NCBI RefSeq assembly: GCF_031656215.1
Contig: NZ_CP134228.1
Location: forward strand, 1,302,001 to 1,366,000
Direction: 5' to 3'
DNA from: Mesorhizobium koreense
GTDB taxonomy: Bacteria; Pseudomonadota; Alphaproteobacteria; Rhizobiales; Rhizobiaceae
Length of the DNA stretch: 64,000 bases
Part shown: in pieces, positions 16,783 to 25,889 of the stretch
How the letters are laid out: each line of letters opens with the position of its first letter
Numbering within the stretch: position 1 is the first letter of the stretch
Program-made: the position numbers and the translations under genes
Notes under the pieces: generated by a model
What the model was told of the DNA's origin: nothing
The model's database searches: none
The model's input: only the letters and a program-made list of their open reading frames with translations

Positions 16783-18183
16783 ATGGAGCTTTGGCAGCTC
16801 GGCATCGCGGAAACCACGGCGGGTTATCGGGGCGGCAAGTTCACGCCTGAAGACGTTCTGGACGAGACCCTGGAGCGGCTCGCCAAGGTCAATCCGATCC
16901 TTAATGCCGTGGTCACCGAAGACGAGCAGGAGGCGCGCCAGCTCGCCCGCCAAAGCACGCTGAGATGGAAGACCGGAACCCCGCGCAGCGCGCTTGACGG
17001 GGTCTTCATAACCGTCAAGGACAACATCCCGGTTCGGGGCCTTCGCTGCACCTGGGGCAGCCGCACCTATGCGGATTATGTGCCCGAGCGCGACGAGTGG
17101 CCGATCGCGCGCCTGCGCGACGCCGGCGTCGGCATATTGGGCAAGACCAACGTACCGGAATTCACCTTGCAGGGGTACACCGACAACCTCGTCTTCGGGG
17201 CCACCGGCAATCCCTGGAACCCGGACCTCACGCCTGGCGGATCGAGCGGCGGTGCCGTCGCGGCGGTGGCGAGCGGCATCGGCGTGGCGGCCATGGCAAC
17301 CGATGGAGGCGGCTCCATCCGCCGACCGTCCGCCCACACCGGCCTCTACGGGCTGAAGCCAAGCCCCGGCCTCGTGAGCCGGATCGACGGACTGCCTCCG
17401 CTGCTCGGCGATTTCGAGACCATGGGTGTCATCGCCCGCTCGCCGGGCGATCTGCGGGCGATCCTGTTCACAGCCGCGCATCGCCATCCGGCGGACCGTC
17501 CCGCCTTCGCGTTTTCCGACGAGGAACGCCGTACTGTCCCGGCAGCGAAGGGGCGCCAGCGTATCCTCTATGTGCCTCGCTTCGGTGATTTTCCCGTGGA
17601 TCCGGAGATTGGCGACAGTGTCGACGGCGCGGCGCGTCTGTTGGAGCGGATGGGCCACAGCATCGAAATGGGCGAGGTACCATTCGATGTCGACCGGCTG
17701 AATGCGATATGGAATCTGATCGGTCCCGCAGGACTTGCCTGGTTGGTCGATAGCCACTCGCTCGACACCAGCCTCATGTCGCCTTCCCTGTTGCCAATGG
17801 TCGAAACCGGACGCAAGGCCAGCGCGACCGCTTACCTGCAACTCCTTGCGGACGTCCAGTCGTTGCGAAACGAGCTTGTGCTGCTGTTCGAGCACCACGA
17901 CTTCATCCTGACCCCGTCGGTCGCCGCCCTTCCGTGGCCGAAATCGCAAAGCCACCCCGAGACCATCGACGGCGTCGCGGCCGGCCCGCGGGGACATGCC
18001 GTATTCACGCCTTTCGTCAATGCCGGCGGCCTGCCGGCGATAAACCTTCCTACCGCGCCATCCGCTGCCGGCCTGCCGATCGGCTGCCAACTCGTCGGCC
18101 CCTTCCGCTCCGACCTCCTGCTCGTTTCGCTGGCCGAGGCGTATGCGGAGGAATTCGGCCCCTACGCATGGCCGGACCTGTAG
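16783..18183 (+). CDS. amidase signature-family hydrolase
   Basis: Cytosolic amide or urea-type hydrolase, 466 residues. The Ser-cisSer-Lys triad is visible: K79 in TVKDN, S154/S155 in PGGSSGGAVAA, and S178 in DGGGSIRRPSA. The gene begins one base after the RidA stop, so it is in the same operon and probably translationally coupled. Relatives include allophanate hydrolase-like, nicotinamidase-like and biuret hydrolase enzymes, and sequence alone does not choose among them. In this context it would open an amide or ureido intermediate downstream of the PuuE-like enzyme. Confidence 0.87.
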   Translation: MELWQLGIAETTAGYRGGKFTPEDVLDETLERLAKVNPILNAVVTEDEQEARQLARQSTLRWKTGTPRSALDGVFITVKDNIPVRGLRCTWGSRTYADYVPERDEWPIARLRDAGVGILGKTNVPEFTLQGYTDNLVFGATGNPWNPDLTPGGSSGGAVAAVASGIGVAAMATDGGGSIRRPSAHTGLYGLKPSPGLVSRIDGLPPLLGDFETMGVIARSPGDLRAILFTAAHRHPADRPAFAFSDEERRTVPAAKGRQRILYVPRFGDFPVDPEIGDSVDGAARLLERMGHSIEMGEVPFDVDRLNAIWNLIGPAGLAWLVDSHSLDTSLMSPSLLPMVETGRKASATAYLQLLADVQSLRNELVLLFEHHDFILTPSVAALPWPKSQSHPETIDGVAAGPRGHAVFTPFVNAGGLPAINLPTAPSAAGLPIGCQLVGPFRSDLLLVSLAEAYAEEFGPYAWPDL

Positions 18184-18184
18184 C

Positions 18185-18928
18185 ATGAACGCCTTTTCAG
18201 CCGAGGCGGCGGCGGCCTTTCTCGCAGAACATTTCGATCGCCGCACGAAAGGCGCGTCGCTTCTTGCCGCTCCTGCGACCCGTGCCGATTCCTATCGGGT
18301 GCAGGACCTGATGATGGCGACCCTCGGCCGTGCATGTGGATGGAAAGTCGGGCTGGCAAAGCCGGATGCCGAGCCTTATTGCGCGCCGCTTCCCGCCTCG
18401 CGACGGCTGGAGAATGGAGAGGTCTACAAGCGCTACGAAGGTGTTGCGCGGCTGGAGGCCGAGCTTGGCCTGAGGCTTGGCCGCGACGTACCGGCCGAAG
18501 CGGCCGACCTTGGCAGGGCCGAGTGTGCCGAACTCATCGACGCCGTCGTTCCCACCATAGAAATCCTTGAGTCACGGTTGGTCGAGCCACAGGCGGGAGA
18601 CGCACTCTGGAAACTGGCCGATCTGCAGGCGAATGGCGGCGTGATATTGGGCGAGCCGGCGCCCTGGAGGAAGCAGGACCTGGGTCGGGTATCTCTCGCC
18701 ATCGGTGCGGATGGGCTTCAGCACCCCACCGATGCCGCGCACCCGTTCGGCGACCCGCTCGACCTGGTCTGCTGGGTCGTCCGTCATGTATCGCGCCATC
18801 GCGGCGGGCTAAGGCGCGGCGACGTTGTCATCACGGGAAGCTATTGCGGCATCATAACCCTGGAAAGTCCGCAACATTTTACCGCGACGTTTCCAGAGTA
18901 TGGGGCGGCGTCAGTAAACGTTGTCTGA
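18185..18928 (+). CDS. 2-keto-4-pentenoate hydratase/oxaloacetate decarboxylase-like (MhpD/FAH fold)
   Basis: 247-residue member of the MhpD/DmpH group of the fumarylacetoacetase-fold superfamily, which hydrates or decarboxylates 2-oxo-enoic acids using a divalent metal. Segments that support this are CGWKVGLAKPDAEPY, ARLEAELGLRLGRD (with the E-x-E type metal ligands), VPTIEILESRLVEP and DVVITGSYCGI. The ATG at 18185 follows the amidase stop by one base; an earlier in-frame codon lies inside the amidase gene. It is normally an aromatic meta-cleavage enzyme, so its place beside PuuD/amidase genes is unusual and suggests a 2-oxoacid product. Confidence 0.78.
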   Translation: MNAFSAEAAAAFLAEHFDRRTKGASLLAAPATRADSYRVQDLMMATLGRACGWKVGLAKPDAEPYCAPLPASRRLENGEVYKRYEGVARLEAELGLRLGRDVPAEAADLGRAECAELIDAVVPTIEILESRLVEPQAGDALWKLADLQANGGVILGEPAPWRKQDLGRVSLAIGADGLQHPTDAAHPFGDPLDLVCWVVRHVSRHRGGLRRGDVVITGSYCGIITLESPQHFTATFPEYGAASVNVV

Positions 18929-19028
18929 TAATTACGAATTTTACAATTGTTACCGAGATTAATTCAATGGATTTGTCAATCGGACCTCACGATACTGCGG
19001 CGTCCGACGTGCCTCGCGGGAGAAGACA

Positions 19029-20201
19029 GTGAACAGAACCGGTCGCCATTTTCTTCAGATTCCCGGGCCCTCGCCAGTGCCCGAAGCCGTTCTCGCCGCG
19101 ACTGCGCGCCAGGTCATCGACCACCGCAGTCCGGAATTCGGCGAGTTGGGGACGAGGGTTCTGACCAAGATCAGGAAGATCTTCAAGACCGGGCATGACG
19201 TCGTCATCTATCCGGCCTCGGGCACCGGGGCGTGGGAGGCAGCGCTCAGCAACACGCTGTCGCCCGGCGACAAAATCATGACTTACGAGACAGGGCACTT
19301 CGCCTCCCTATGGGCGAAACTCGCCAGGAAGATCGGGCTCGTGCCCGTTATTGCGGGAGAGAATTGGCGGGCAGGCGTGGACGCCAATGCCATCGAGGCC
19401 GAGCTTCGCAAGGATACGCAACGCGAGATCAAGGCGGTGTGCGTGGTCCACAACGAGACTTCGACGGGATCGACCACTGTGATCAAGGAGGTGCGCGACG
19501 CGATCGACGCCGCCGGCCATCCCGCGCTGCTGATGGTCGACAGCATTTCCGGCCTGGCTTCCGCCGACCTGCGCATGGACGAATGGGGTGTCGATGTGGT
19601 CGTGGCAGGGTCGCAGAAAGGATTGATGCTGCCCCCCGGCCTTTCTTTCAACGCCGTCGGCCCAAAGGCGCTGGCTGCTTCCAAATCATCGGGCATCCGT
19701 CGTTCCTATTGGGACTGGGGCGAGATGCTGGCCATGAACAGGACCGGCTATTTCCCCTATACGCCGGCGACCAACCTGTTGTTCGGCCTCGATACCGCGA
19801 TCGATATGCTGCTGGCCGAGGGGCTGGAAAACGTGTTTGCCCGCCATAAGCGCATGGGAGAGGCGACACGCCGTGCGGTCCAGTCCTGGGGGCTGGAAAA
19901 CCTTTGCGCATCTCCGCGCCATTTTTCGCCCGTGCTCACGACCGTGATGATGCCCGAAGGCCATAGCGCCGATGCCTTCCGGCGCAAGGTTCTGGAGAAT
20001 TTCAACATGTCGCTCGGGTCCGGCCTGTCCAAGGTCGCCGATCGCGTGTTCCGTATCGGCCATCTGGGAGAGATCAACGAACTGACGCTGGTCGGCACGC
20101 TGGCCGGCTGTGAGATGGGCTTCGAACTGGCCGGCGTCCCCCATCAGAAGGGCGGCGTCGACACGGCCATGCGCTATCTCGCGGAAACGAGCGCGGCATA
20201 G
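19029..20201 (+). CDS. class V aminotransferase, alanine/serine-glyoxylate (or ureidoglycine-glyoxylate) type
   Basis: PLP enzyme of 390 residues in the AGT/SGAT/PucG family, which transfers an amino group to or from glyoxylate. The PLP lysine is K197 in AGSQKGLMLPPG, with SASGTGAWEA-like phosphate-binding (YPASGTGAWEA) and VDSISGL segments. The start is GTG 19029, with GGGAG seven bases upstream. It lies 100 bases after the hydratase and is probably read from the same operon or a nearby promoter. PucG uses ureidoglycine in purine degradation, which would fit the PuuD/PuuE-like neighbours; serine-glyoxylate activity is the alternative. Confidence 0.83.
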   Translation: MNRTGRHFLQIPGPSPVPEAVLAATARQVIDHRSPEFGELGTRVLTKIRKIFKTGHDVVIYPASGTGAWEAALSNTLSPGDKIMTYETGHFASLWAKLARKIGLVPVIAGENWRAGVDANAIEAELRKDTQREIKAVCVVHNETSTGSTTVIKEVRDAIDAAGHPALLMVDSISGLASADLRMDEWGVDVVVAGSQKGLMLPPGLSFNAVGPKALAASKSSGIRRSYWDWGEMLAMNRTGYFPYTPATNLLFGLDTAIDMLLAEGLENVFARHKRMGEATRRAVQSWGLENLCASPRHFSPVLTTVMMPEGHSADAFRRKVLENFNMSLGSGLSKVADRVFRIGHLGEINELTLVGTLAGCEMGFELAGVPHQKGGVDTAMRYLAETSAA

Positions 20202-20304
20202 ACGCTGGATCTCCCGTCGCTTCCTACGCATGCCTGCCTGTGTCGTCGATCAAACCCACGCTGAAAGCTTGGCGATCTGAAACGCGTGAAATGGAGACTG
20301 CTAG

Positions 20305-20703
20305 ATGATTGATACGAAATTACTGGAATTGAGCGATGCACGCGCCGTCCTCGAGGCTGCCAAGCAGGAGGCCGCTGCGAATGGCTGGAAGGTAAGCGTG
20401 TCGGTAGTCGATGCCGGCGGCTATCCCATCCTGTTTGAACGCATGGACGGGGCCGCGCCGGCGACTGCCCGCATCGCCTTCGAAAAATCACGTACGGCAG
20501 CGATCTTCCGTGGCCCGACCGGACCCATGGAAGACCGCATCGCCGGGCGCCTGGCGATGCTGGCGTTGCCGGGCATCACACCGGTAATGGGCGGCGTCCC
20601 TCTCGTAGCCGGAGGCCAAACCGTGGGCGGCATCGGGATATCGGGCCTGGCGCCTCAGCAGGATCATCAGGTTGCGGAGGCAGGTGCCAAGGCCGTCAGG
20701 TAG
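20305..20703 (+). CDS. GlcG/HbpS heme-degrading-domain family protein
   Basis: 132-residue protein of the GlcG/HbpS-type family (DUF336), with the landmarks VSVVDAGGYPILFERMDGA, ARIAFEKSRTA and GGQTVGGIGISG. Members are found beside glycolate and propanediol oxidation genes, and their biochemical role is poorly defined. It ends eight bases inside the 3' end of the convergent GlcD-GlcF-like fusion gene (20696). GAGA lies before the ATG. That proximity fits the known glcG association with glycolate-type oxidases, although here the two are on opposite strands. Confidence 0.82.
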   Translation: MIDTKLLELSDARAVLEAAKQEAAANGWKVSVSVVDAGGYPILFERMDGAAPATARIAFEKSRTAAIFRGPTGPMEDRIAGRLAMLALPGITPVMGGVPLVAGGQTVGGIGISGLAPQQDHQVAEAGAKAVR

Positions 20704-23644
20704 ACCGGTTGCGGGCCGGTGCCGCGCCGGTATCGGTCTGAATCAGCTCGTCCAGGAACCGGATGATGTGGATGGCATCCCGGCCTGCACCGTCGTGGAT
20801 CTGGTGCCGGCAGCTCGTGCCGTTGGCAACGATCACGTCATCGGGTCCCGTCTTTCGGACCTCCGGCAGCAAGGTCAGTTCGCCCATCGCCATCGACACG
20901 TCGATGGTTTCGGCACCGTAGCCGAAGGCCCCCGCCATGCCGCAACAACTTGAATCGATCACGCGCACGTCCAGCCCCGGTATCGCTCCCAGCAATTTCT
21001 CGAGTGGAGCCAGCGCGTCCATAGACTTTTGATGACAATGCCCGTGGACGCGGGCAACCCTGCCGCCCTGATCGCGGATTCCGAGCAAGTCGGCGATGCG
21101 CCCAGCGTCGGGTGCAAGCAGTTCGTCGAACAGTAGGCTCGCTTCGGCCAGTGCCTTGAAATCCTCGGGGGGCAGCAGGCTTTCATATTCGTCGCGAAAT
21201 GTGAGAAGGCATGACGGCTCCAGCCCGACAATGCGTGCGCCGGCGCGAACATAGGGAAGCAGCATCGCGGCGCTCCGCTCCGCTTCCTTGCGCGCCTCTT
21301 CGACCATGCCGGCAGACAGGAACGTCCGGCCGCAGCAAGGCCCCCGCCCCCCGTCGGCCGCTTGTGCATGATGAACCCGATAGCCGGCAGCGCCCAGCAC
21401 GCGCACCGCGGCATCGAGGTTCTCGGCCTCGAAATGGCTGTTGAACGTATCGGCGAACAGCACGATGTCCCGGCCGTCGCCGGCCACCGGCCCGGCGGAT
21501 GTGCGGGACGGAGCATCCCATGTGCGTCTCCAGACAGGGAGGGTTCGGCGCGCGCTGAAGCCCAGCATCCGCTCGGACAGTTTGGCTGCAAACGGCACCC
21601 GGTTCCGCAAATTGATCAGCGGCGCTAGACGCCCGGCGTGTCTCGCATAACGCGGAAGGTAGGCGATCAGCCGCTCGCGCAGCGGTAGTCCGTGCCGTTC
21701 GTAATATTGGTGCAGGAATTCGATCTTGAGCTTGGCCATGTCGACTCCGGTCGGGCATTCCCGCCGGCAGCCTTTGCAGGAGACGCAGAGATCCAGAGAG
21801 GCTTTCATCTCCGCGGAAGTAAAGGCGTCTGCCCCCAACTGACCCGACATGGCGAGGCGGAGGGCGTTGGCTCTCCCGCGCGTGACATGCCGCTCGTCGC
21901 GCATGACCCGGTACGACGGGCACATGGTACCGCCCGAAAGCTTGCGGCATGTCCCGTTATTGTTGCACATTTCGACAGCGCCGCCGAAGCCGCCAAAGGC
22001 GGACCAGTCCAGAATGGGCGTCGCGGGCTCGGTAACGCGATAGGATGGAGCAAATCGCATGAGCGAGCGGTCGTCCATCTTGAACGGGCGGACGATCTTG
22101 CCCGGGTTGAGCCGGTTATTCGGGTCGAAACCCTGCTTTACGGCCTCGAAAACAGCCGTCATCCTCCTGCCGAACATCGGCTCGATGAACTCGGATCTCG
22201 AGATACCGTCGCCATGCTCTCCCGAGAAGGATCCCTTGAATCTCTTGACCATATCGCAGGCTGTCTCTGCAAGGGCACGCATGGTTGCAATATCCGCAAC
22301 GTCCTTCATATCGAGGATAGGGCGGACGTGGAGGCAGCCGACGGACGCATGCGCGTACCAGGTGCCACGTATGCCATTGCGTGCAAAGAGCTCCGTCATA
22401 GCATCCGTATAGTCGGCGAGGTGTTCAAGCGGGACGGCGCAATCCTCGATAAAGGAGACCGGCTTTCGGTCGCCTCGCATCGACATCATGATGTTGAGAC
22501 ACGCTTCCCGCATGCCCCAAACGAGCTTTTGACTGTCGGGCTGGGTTATTTCGACAACGGCATCGGGAAAGCCGAGGTCCGCCATGCATTCGTCAAGGCG
22601 CTGCAGATCGATAGCCAGGGATGCCTCGTCCGCCCCGGCGAATTCGACCAGCAGAAGGCAATCGGGCGTACCACGCGTGATCGCGGCCAATGTGTTGCGA
22701 AACAGCGGAATGTCGCGGCCAAGCGTAAGGATGTTGTTGTCCACCAGTTCGACCGCCGTCGGCCCCAGATCGACGAGGCTGGCGGTCGCTTCCATGGCCG
22801 AGCGGAAGCTCGGAAAATGACATACCCCCATCACCCGCCCGGCAGGCAGCCGCGCCAGCTTCAACGTCAGTTCGGTCGTCACCGAAAGTGTGCCTTCGGA
22901 CCCGACCAGCAATCCCGCGGGGTTCGCGGGCTTCCTGATCAGTTCGTCGAGATTGTAGCCGCCGACCCGCCTCTGGACCTTCGGGAAGGTGCGCTCGATC
23001 TCCCCGGCTTCGGCATGGGCGACCGCGAGCAGCCGTTCCAGGGTATCGGCGATACGGCCGTGCACGCTTGAGGCGCTCGGGGAGCGTCCGAAGCGGAAAA
23101 GTTCCCCCTCCGCATCGACAGCTTCGATGGCCAGCACGTTGTCGACCATCTTTCCATAGCGCATCGAGCGGGCGCCCGAGGAATTATTCCCGGCCATGCC
23201 GCCTAACGTGCAGCGACTGGCGGTCGATGGCTCCACCGGGAAGAAAAGCCCATGTCGGCGCACTACGCTGTTCAACTGTTCCAGAACAGTGCCAGGACGA
23301 ACGATCACCGTCCCGGCTTCCAGATCAAGGTCGAGGATGCCGCTGAAATGCCTGCTCATGTCGAGCACCAATCCCGCGCCGATCGGCTGGCCGTTCTGCG
23401 AGGTTCCCGCGCCGCGCGCTATGATCGGGACACCGAACTCGGCTGCAGCCCCCAGACAGGCCTGCACGTCGGCCACATCGCGGGGGAAGACGACGCCCAC
23501 CGGAAAAATCTGATAGATCGATGCGTCGGTCGCGTAGAGGCCTCTCGTCAGCGCGTCGAACTTGACTTCTCCACGAACATCGCGAGCCAGCCGGCGCTCC
23601 AAACCGACGTGCCGCGTCCCAATGCCGACCCTGGCTTCGCTCAT
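20696..23644 (-). CDS. FAD-linked oxidase / 4Fe-4S reductase fusion (GlcD-GlcF-like 2-hydroxyacid dehydrogenase)
   Basis: A 982-residue fusion that oxidises a 2-hydroxyacid to a 2-oxoacid and passes electrons to the respiratory chain. The N-terminal half is a GlcD-type FAD domain (PIIARGAGTSQNGQPIGAG, CTLGGMAGNNSSGARS, LLVGSEGTLSV). The middle has cysteine clusters for [4Fe-4S] centres (CNNNGTCRKLSGGTMCP, CVSCKGCRRECP). The C-terminal half carries the paired CCG-type motifs (GPCCGRTF, SSCCGMAGAFGY) of GlcF-like subunits. The layout resembles YdiJ-type D-2-hydroxyglutarate or D-lactate dehydrogenases. I chose ATG 23644; a codon 36 bases upstream is less conserved. Candidate substrates are glycolate, lactate or sulfolactate. 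Confidence 0.86.
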   Translation of the reverse strand: MSEARVGIGTRHVGLERRLARDVRGEVKFDALTRGLYATDASIYQIFPVGVVFPRDVADVQACLGAAAEFGVPIIARGAGTSQNGQPIGAGLVLDMSRHFSGILDLDLEAGTVIVRPGTVLEQLNSVVRRHGLFFPVEPSTASRCTLGGMAGNNSSGARSMRYGKMVDNVLAIEAVDAEGELFRFGRSPSASSVHGRIADTLERLLAVAHAEAGEIERTFPKVQRRVGGYNLDELIRKPANPAGLLVGSEGTLSVTTELTLKLARLPAGRVMGVCHFPSFRSAMEATASLVDLGPTAVELVDNNILTLGRDIPLFRNTLAAITRGTPDCLLLVEFAGADEASLAIDLQRLDECMADLGFPDAVVEITQPDSQKLVWGMREACLNIMMSMRGDRKPVSFIEDCAVPLEHLADYTDAMTELFARNGIRGTWYAHASVGCLHVRPILDMKDVADIATMRALAETACDMVKRFKGSFSGEHGDGISRSEFIEPMFGRRMTAVFEAVKQGFDPNNRLNPGKIVRPFKMDDRSLMRFAPSYRVTEPATPILDWSAFGGFGGAVEMCNNNGTCRKLSGGTMCPSYRVMRDERHVTRGRANALRLAMSGQLGADAFTSAEMKASLDLCVSCKGCRRECPTGVDMAKLKIEFLHQYYERHGLPLRERLIAYLPRYARHAGRLAPLINLRNRVPFAAKLSERMLGFSARRTLPVWRRTWDAPSRTSAGPVAGDGRDIVLFADTFNSHFEAENLDAAVRVLGAAGYRVHHAQAADGGRGPCCGRTFLSAGMVEEARKEAERSAAMLLPYVRAGARIVGLEPSCLLTFRDEYESLLPPEDFKALAEASLLFDELLAPDAGRIADLLGIRDQGGRVARVHGHCHQKSMDALAPLEKLLGAIPGLDVRVIDSSCCGMAGAFGYGAETIDVSMAMGELTLLPEVRKTGPDDVIVANGTSCRHQIHDGAGRDAIHIIRFLDELIQTDTGAAPARNRST

Positions 23645-23704
23645 GATTACCCCAAAGACACTAGAAGCGGCTGTCCGCACACCGGAAAGGCTCGATCCGG
23701 CATA

Positions 23705-24490
23705 TCATCGCCTGTCGAGAAGCACGTCGCGCGCAAGCCGGATGTTGAAGGCGATGATCGCATCTGCGGCCTTGCCTGCCCGGCCCGGATCACCCGCAGC
23801 AATGGCTCTCGCCAGTTCTCCGTGCAATCCCGCCGTCTCGCTAAAATCGGTTCGATGACGATGCCGGAAATAGAAGCGCCGGGACTGTCCCTGAAGCAGG
23901 CCCGACATCCTTGCAAGGTAGACATTGCCCGACGCTTCGCAGAGGAGCCCGTTGAACTCACGGTCGACGTGCATGAAGAGCCGTTCGTCGGCAACGCTTC
24001 GTGCTTCATCGAACAGGACCGCAATTTCAGCGATGCGCATCCGCTGGCTATCCGACGCTCGCGACGAAACGATATCCGCAATCAACACATCAAGCGGCCT
24101 GCGCGCTTCCATCAGCTTCAGATAGTCGTCGACCGTAATGTCGGAGACCAGGACTCCCCGCTGAGGCAGTATCTGGACAAGACCCTCCCCTGCCAAACGC
24201 TGCAAGGCCTCGCGAACGGGCGTTCGCCCCATCCCCAACAACTCAGCGAGTGCTCCTTCGGAGAGAGCCTTGCCGGCCGGAAGCTCGCCGACGACAATCT
24301 TTTCCTCGATGGTCTGATAGGCTCGTTCGGAAAGCGGCACCTCGCCGCGCGTGCCCCTCGCCTTGCGCCTACTCGGCATTCGAACCCCGATATCCCTGTC
24401 GCTGCCTCGGCTGGTATCAGCCTCTTTACGGGTCGCGTTCACCGCCGCGACCATATCCGCCTGTACCATCATCCTCAATGGCCTTGTCAT
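23705..24490 (-). CDS. GntR-family regulator, FCD (FadR/VanR) type
   Basis: Transcription factor with an N-terminal winged HTH (from ~residue 52: LSERAYQTIEEKIVVGEL, then MGRTPVREALQRL) and an all-helical FCD ligand domain with metal-binding residues around DREFNGLL and the later HGELARAI histidine. The 261 residues include an unusual ~50-residue N-terminal extension, so the true start may be an internal ATG at 24379. It lies 60 bases downstream of the start of the GlcD-type fusion gene and diverges from an FAD oxidoreductase gene. It probably regulates one or both, with an acid intermediate as effector. Confidence 0.85.
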   Translation of the reverse strand: MTRPLRMMVQADMVAAVNATRKEADTSRGSDRDIGVRMPSRRKARGTRGEVPLSERAYQTIEEKIVVGELPAGKALSEGALAELLGMGRTPVREALQRLAGEGLVQILPQRGVLVSDITVDDYLKLMEARRPLDVLIADIVSSRASDSQRMRIAEIAVLFDEARSVADERLFMHVDREFNGLLCEASGNVYLARMSGLLQGQSRRFYFRHRHRTDFSETAGLHGELARAIAAGDPGRAGKAADAIIAFNIRLARDVLLDRR

Positions 24491-24554
24491 TTGACGACCA
24501 CTAACATATTTGTAGTCGCTTAGTGAAGTGTCCTATCGGCAGAAGGCGATCGAC

Positions 24555-25889
24555 ATGGCCGGCGATGCGCGAGGAACCATTGAACGCAGCTTCGATGCGC
24601 TGGTCGTCGGCGGCGGGGCAGCGGGCGTCGCCGCCGCCGTGACGGCGGCGCGGGCGGGTTTGAGCGTCTGCCTGATTGAGCGCTACGGTTTCTGTGGAGG
24701 CGGCGCGGTCGCCGGTCTCTCGGGCACTATCTGCGGTCTTTACGAGGCCAGCGACGACAACGAAGCGGAACCGCGCAAGGTGGTCCACGGCTTCGTGGAC
24801 GAATTCATCTTCGAACTCGAACGGCGCGGCGGGCTGACCGCTCCCGTGCGCTACGGCAAGACATATACGCGCGTTCACGATCCGCTCGTCTGGCGCGAGA
24901 CCGCAGACAAGTTCCTGGCGGATTCCGGCGTGGAGGTCCTGTTCCACACAACCGTGACCGGCGTCATCCAGGACGGGGACCGCCTGCTCGGCGTAGAGGC
25001 CTATAGCAAGGAAGGCACGCTTCGACTGCGCGCCGGCATTACGATCGATGCTAGCGGCGACGCCGATGTGGTCGCGATGGCCGGCCTTGGGAGCTTCGTC
25101 GGAGCCGATGGCCAGGTACAGAACCCGACAATGATTTTCCGGCTGATGGGCGTCGACACGGACCGTTTGTTCGGCGCCTATGGCAAAGACACGATCATGC
25201 CCGCTGAGATCACGGATTTGATCGCCACCCAGAACCGTTCTGGCCGATACAGCCTGCCCAGGACGAAAATCTGGGTGTTTCCAACGACCCGGCCGAACGA
25301 ACTGCTGTGCAACTGCACGCGTATCATCGGGTCGGACGGCCGTGCGCTCAACACGCTCTATGCGCGGGACTTCACGGAGGCTGAAGTTCTCGGTCGCAAG
25401 CAGGTGCGCGAATATGCCCGCTTCTTCCACGACCATGTCACGGGCTGCGAGCAGAGCTTCGTCAATGATACCGGCGTCCAGGTCGGCATACGTCAAACGC
25501 GCCAGGGCCTCGGACGCTACGTGCTGAAGAACGAGGATGTGCTGACCAGCGCGAAATTCTCCGACGGTATCGCCCGCTCGCCATGGCCGATCGAGCTGCA
25601 TGCGGGCGAAAAGCCGCGTGTGCACTGGTTGCTGAATGACTTCTACGAGGTGCCGTATCGATGCTTCATCCCCGAGCGCGGCGATGGGTTGCTATTCGCG
25701 GGCCGCTGTCTTTCGGCCGAGCATGAGGCGGTGGCCTCGGCGCGGGTTACCGCGCAGTGCTTTTCCTACGGCCAAGCCATAGGCCACGCCGCCTCGATCG
25801 CGGTCGACGAGCAGATTCCTGCAAGCAGCATCGAAGGCTCGCGCATCAGGATGGGCCTCAACAGAATGGGAGCCAGGCTCGATGAGTAG
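24555..25889 (+). CDS. FAD-dependent oxidoreductase (FAD_oxidored family)
   Basis: Soluble flavoprotein of 444 residues from this start. The N-terminal dinucleotide-binding motif is DALVVGGGAAGVAAAVTAAR, followed by LIERYGFCGGGAV, which is typical of PF12831 proteins. The C-terminal FAD-closing segment is LLFAGRCLSAEHEA. AGAAGG eight bases before ATG 24555 supports this start; GTG 24528 is an alternative. The substrate is unknown. Its stop overlaps the dehydratase gene by eight bases, so the two are coupled and probably catalyse successive oxidation and dehydration steps, controlled by the divergent GntR gene. Confidence 0.82.
   Translation: MAGDARGTIERSFDALVVGGGAAGVAAAVTAARAGLSVCLIERYGFCGGGAVAGLSGTICGLYEASDDNEAEPRKVVHGFVDEFIFELERRGGLTAPVRYGKTYTRVHDPLVWRETADKFLADSGVEVLFHTTVTGVIQDGDRLLGVEAYSKEGTLRLRAGITIDASGDADVVAMAGLGSFVGADGQVQNPTMIFRLMGVDTDRLFGAYGKDTIMPAEITDLIATQNRSGRYSLPRTKIWVFPTTRPNELLCNCTRIIGSDGRALNTLYARDFTEAEVLGRKQVREYARFFHDHVTGCEQSFVNDTGVQVGIRQTRQGLGRYVLKNEDVLTSAKFSDGIARSPWPIELHAGEKPRVHWLLNDFYEVPYRCFIPERGDGLLFAGRCLSAEHEAVASARVTAQCFSYGQAIGHAASIAVDEQIPASSIEGSRIRMGLNRMGARLDE

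Noticed and set aside
16747-18246. 499-codon minus-strand open frame opposite the amidase gene
   Set aside because: The opposite strand encodes an amidase with an intact catalytic triad; the antisense translation has no recognisable domain.
21692-23071. 459-codon plus-strand open frame opposite the GlcD-GlcF fusion
   Set aside because: Antisense shadow of a well-supported flavoprotein gene.
24500-24516. ACTA...TAGT imperfect inverted repeat between the divergent GntR and FAD oxidoreductase genes
   Set aside because: Only the four outer bases and a few inner positions match; too weak to call a GntR operator although the position is right.
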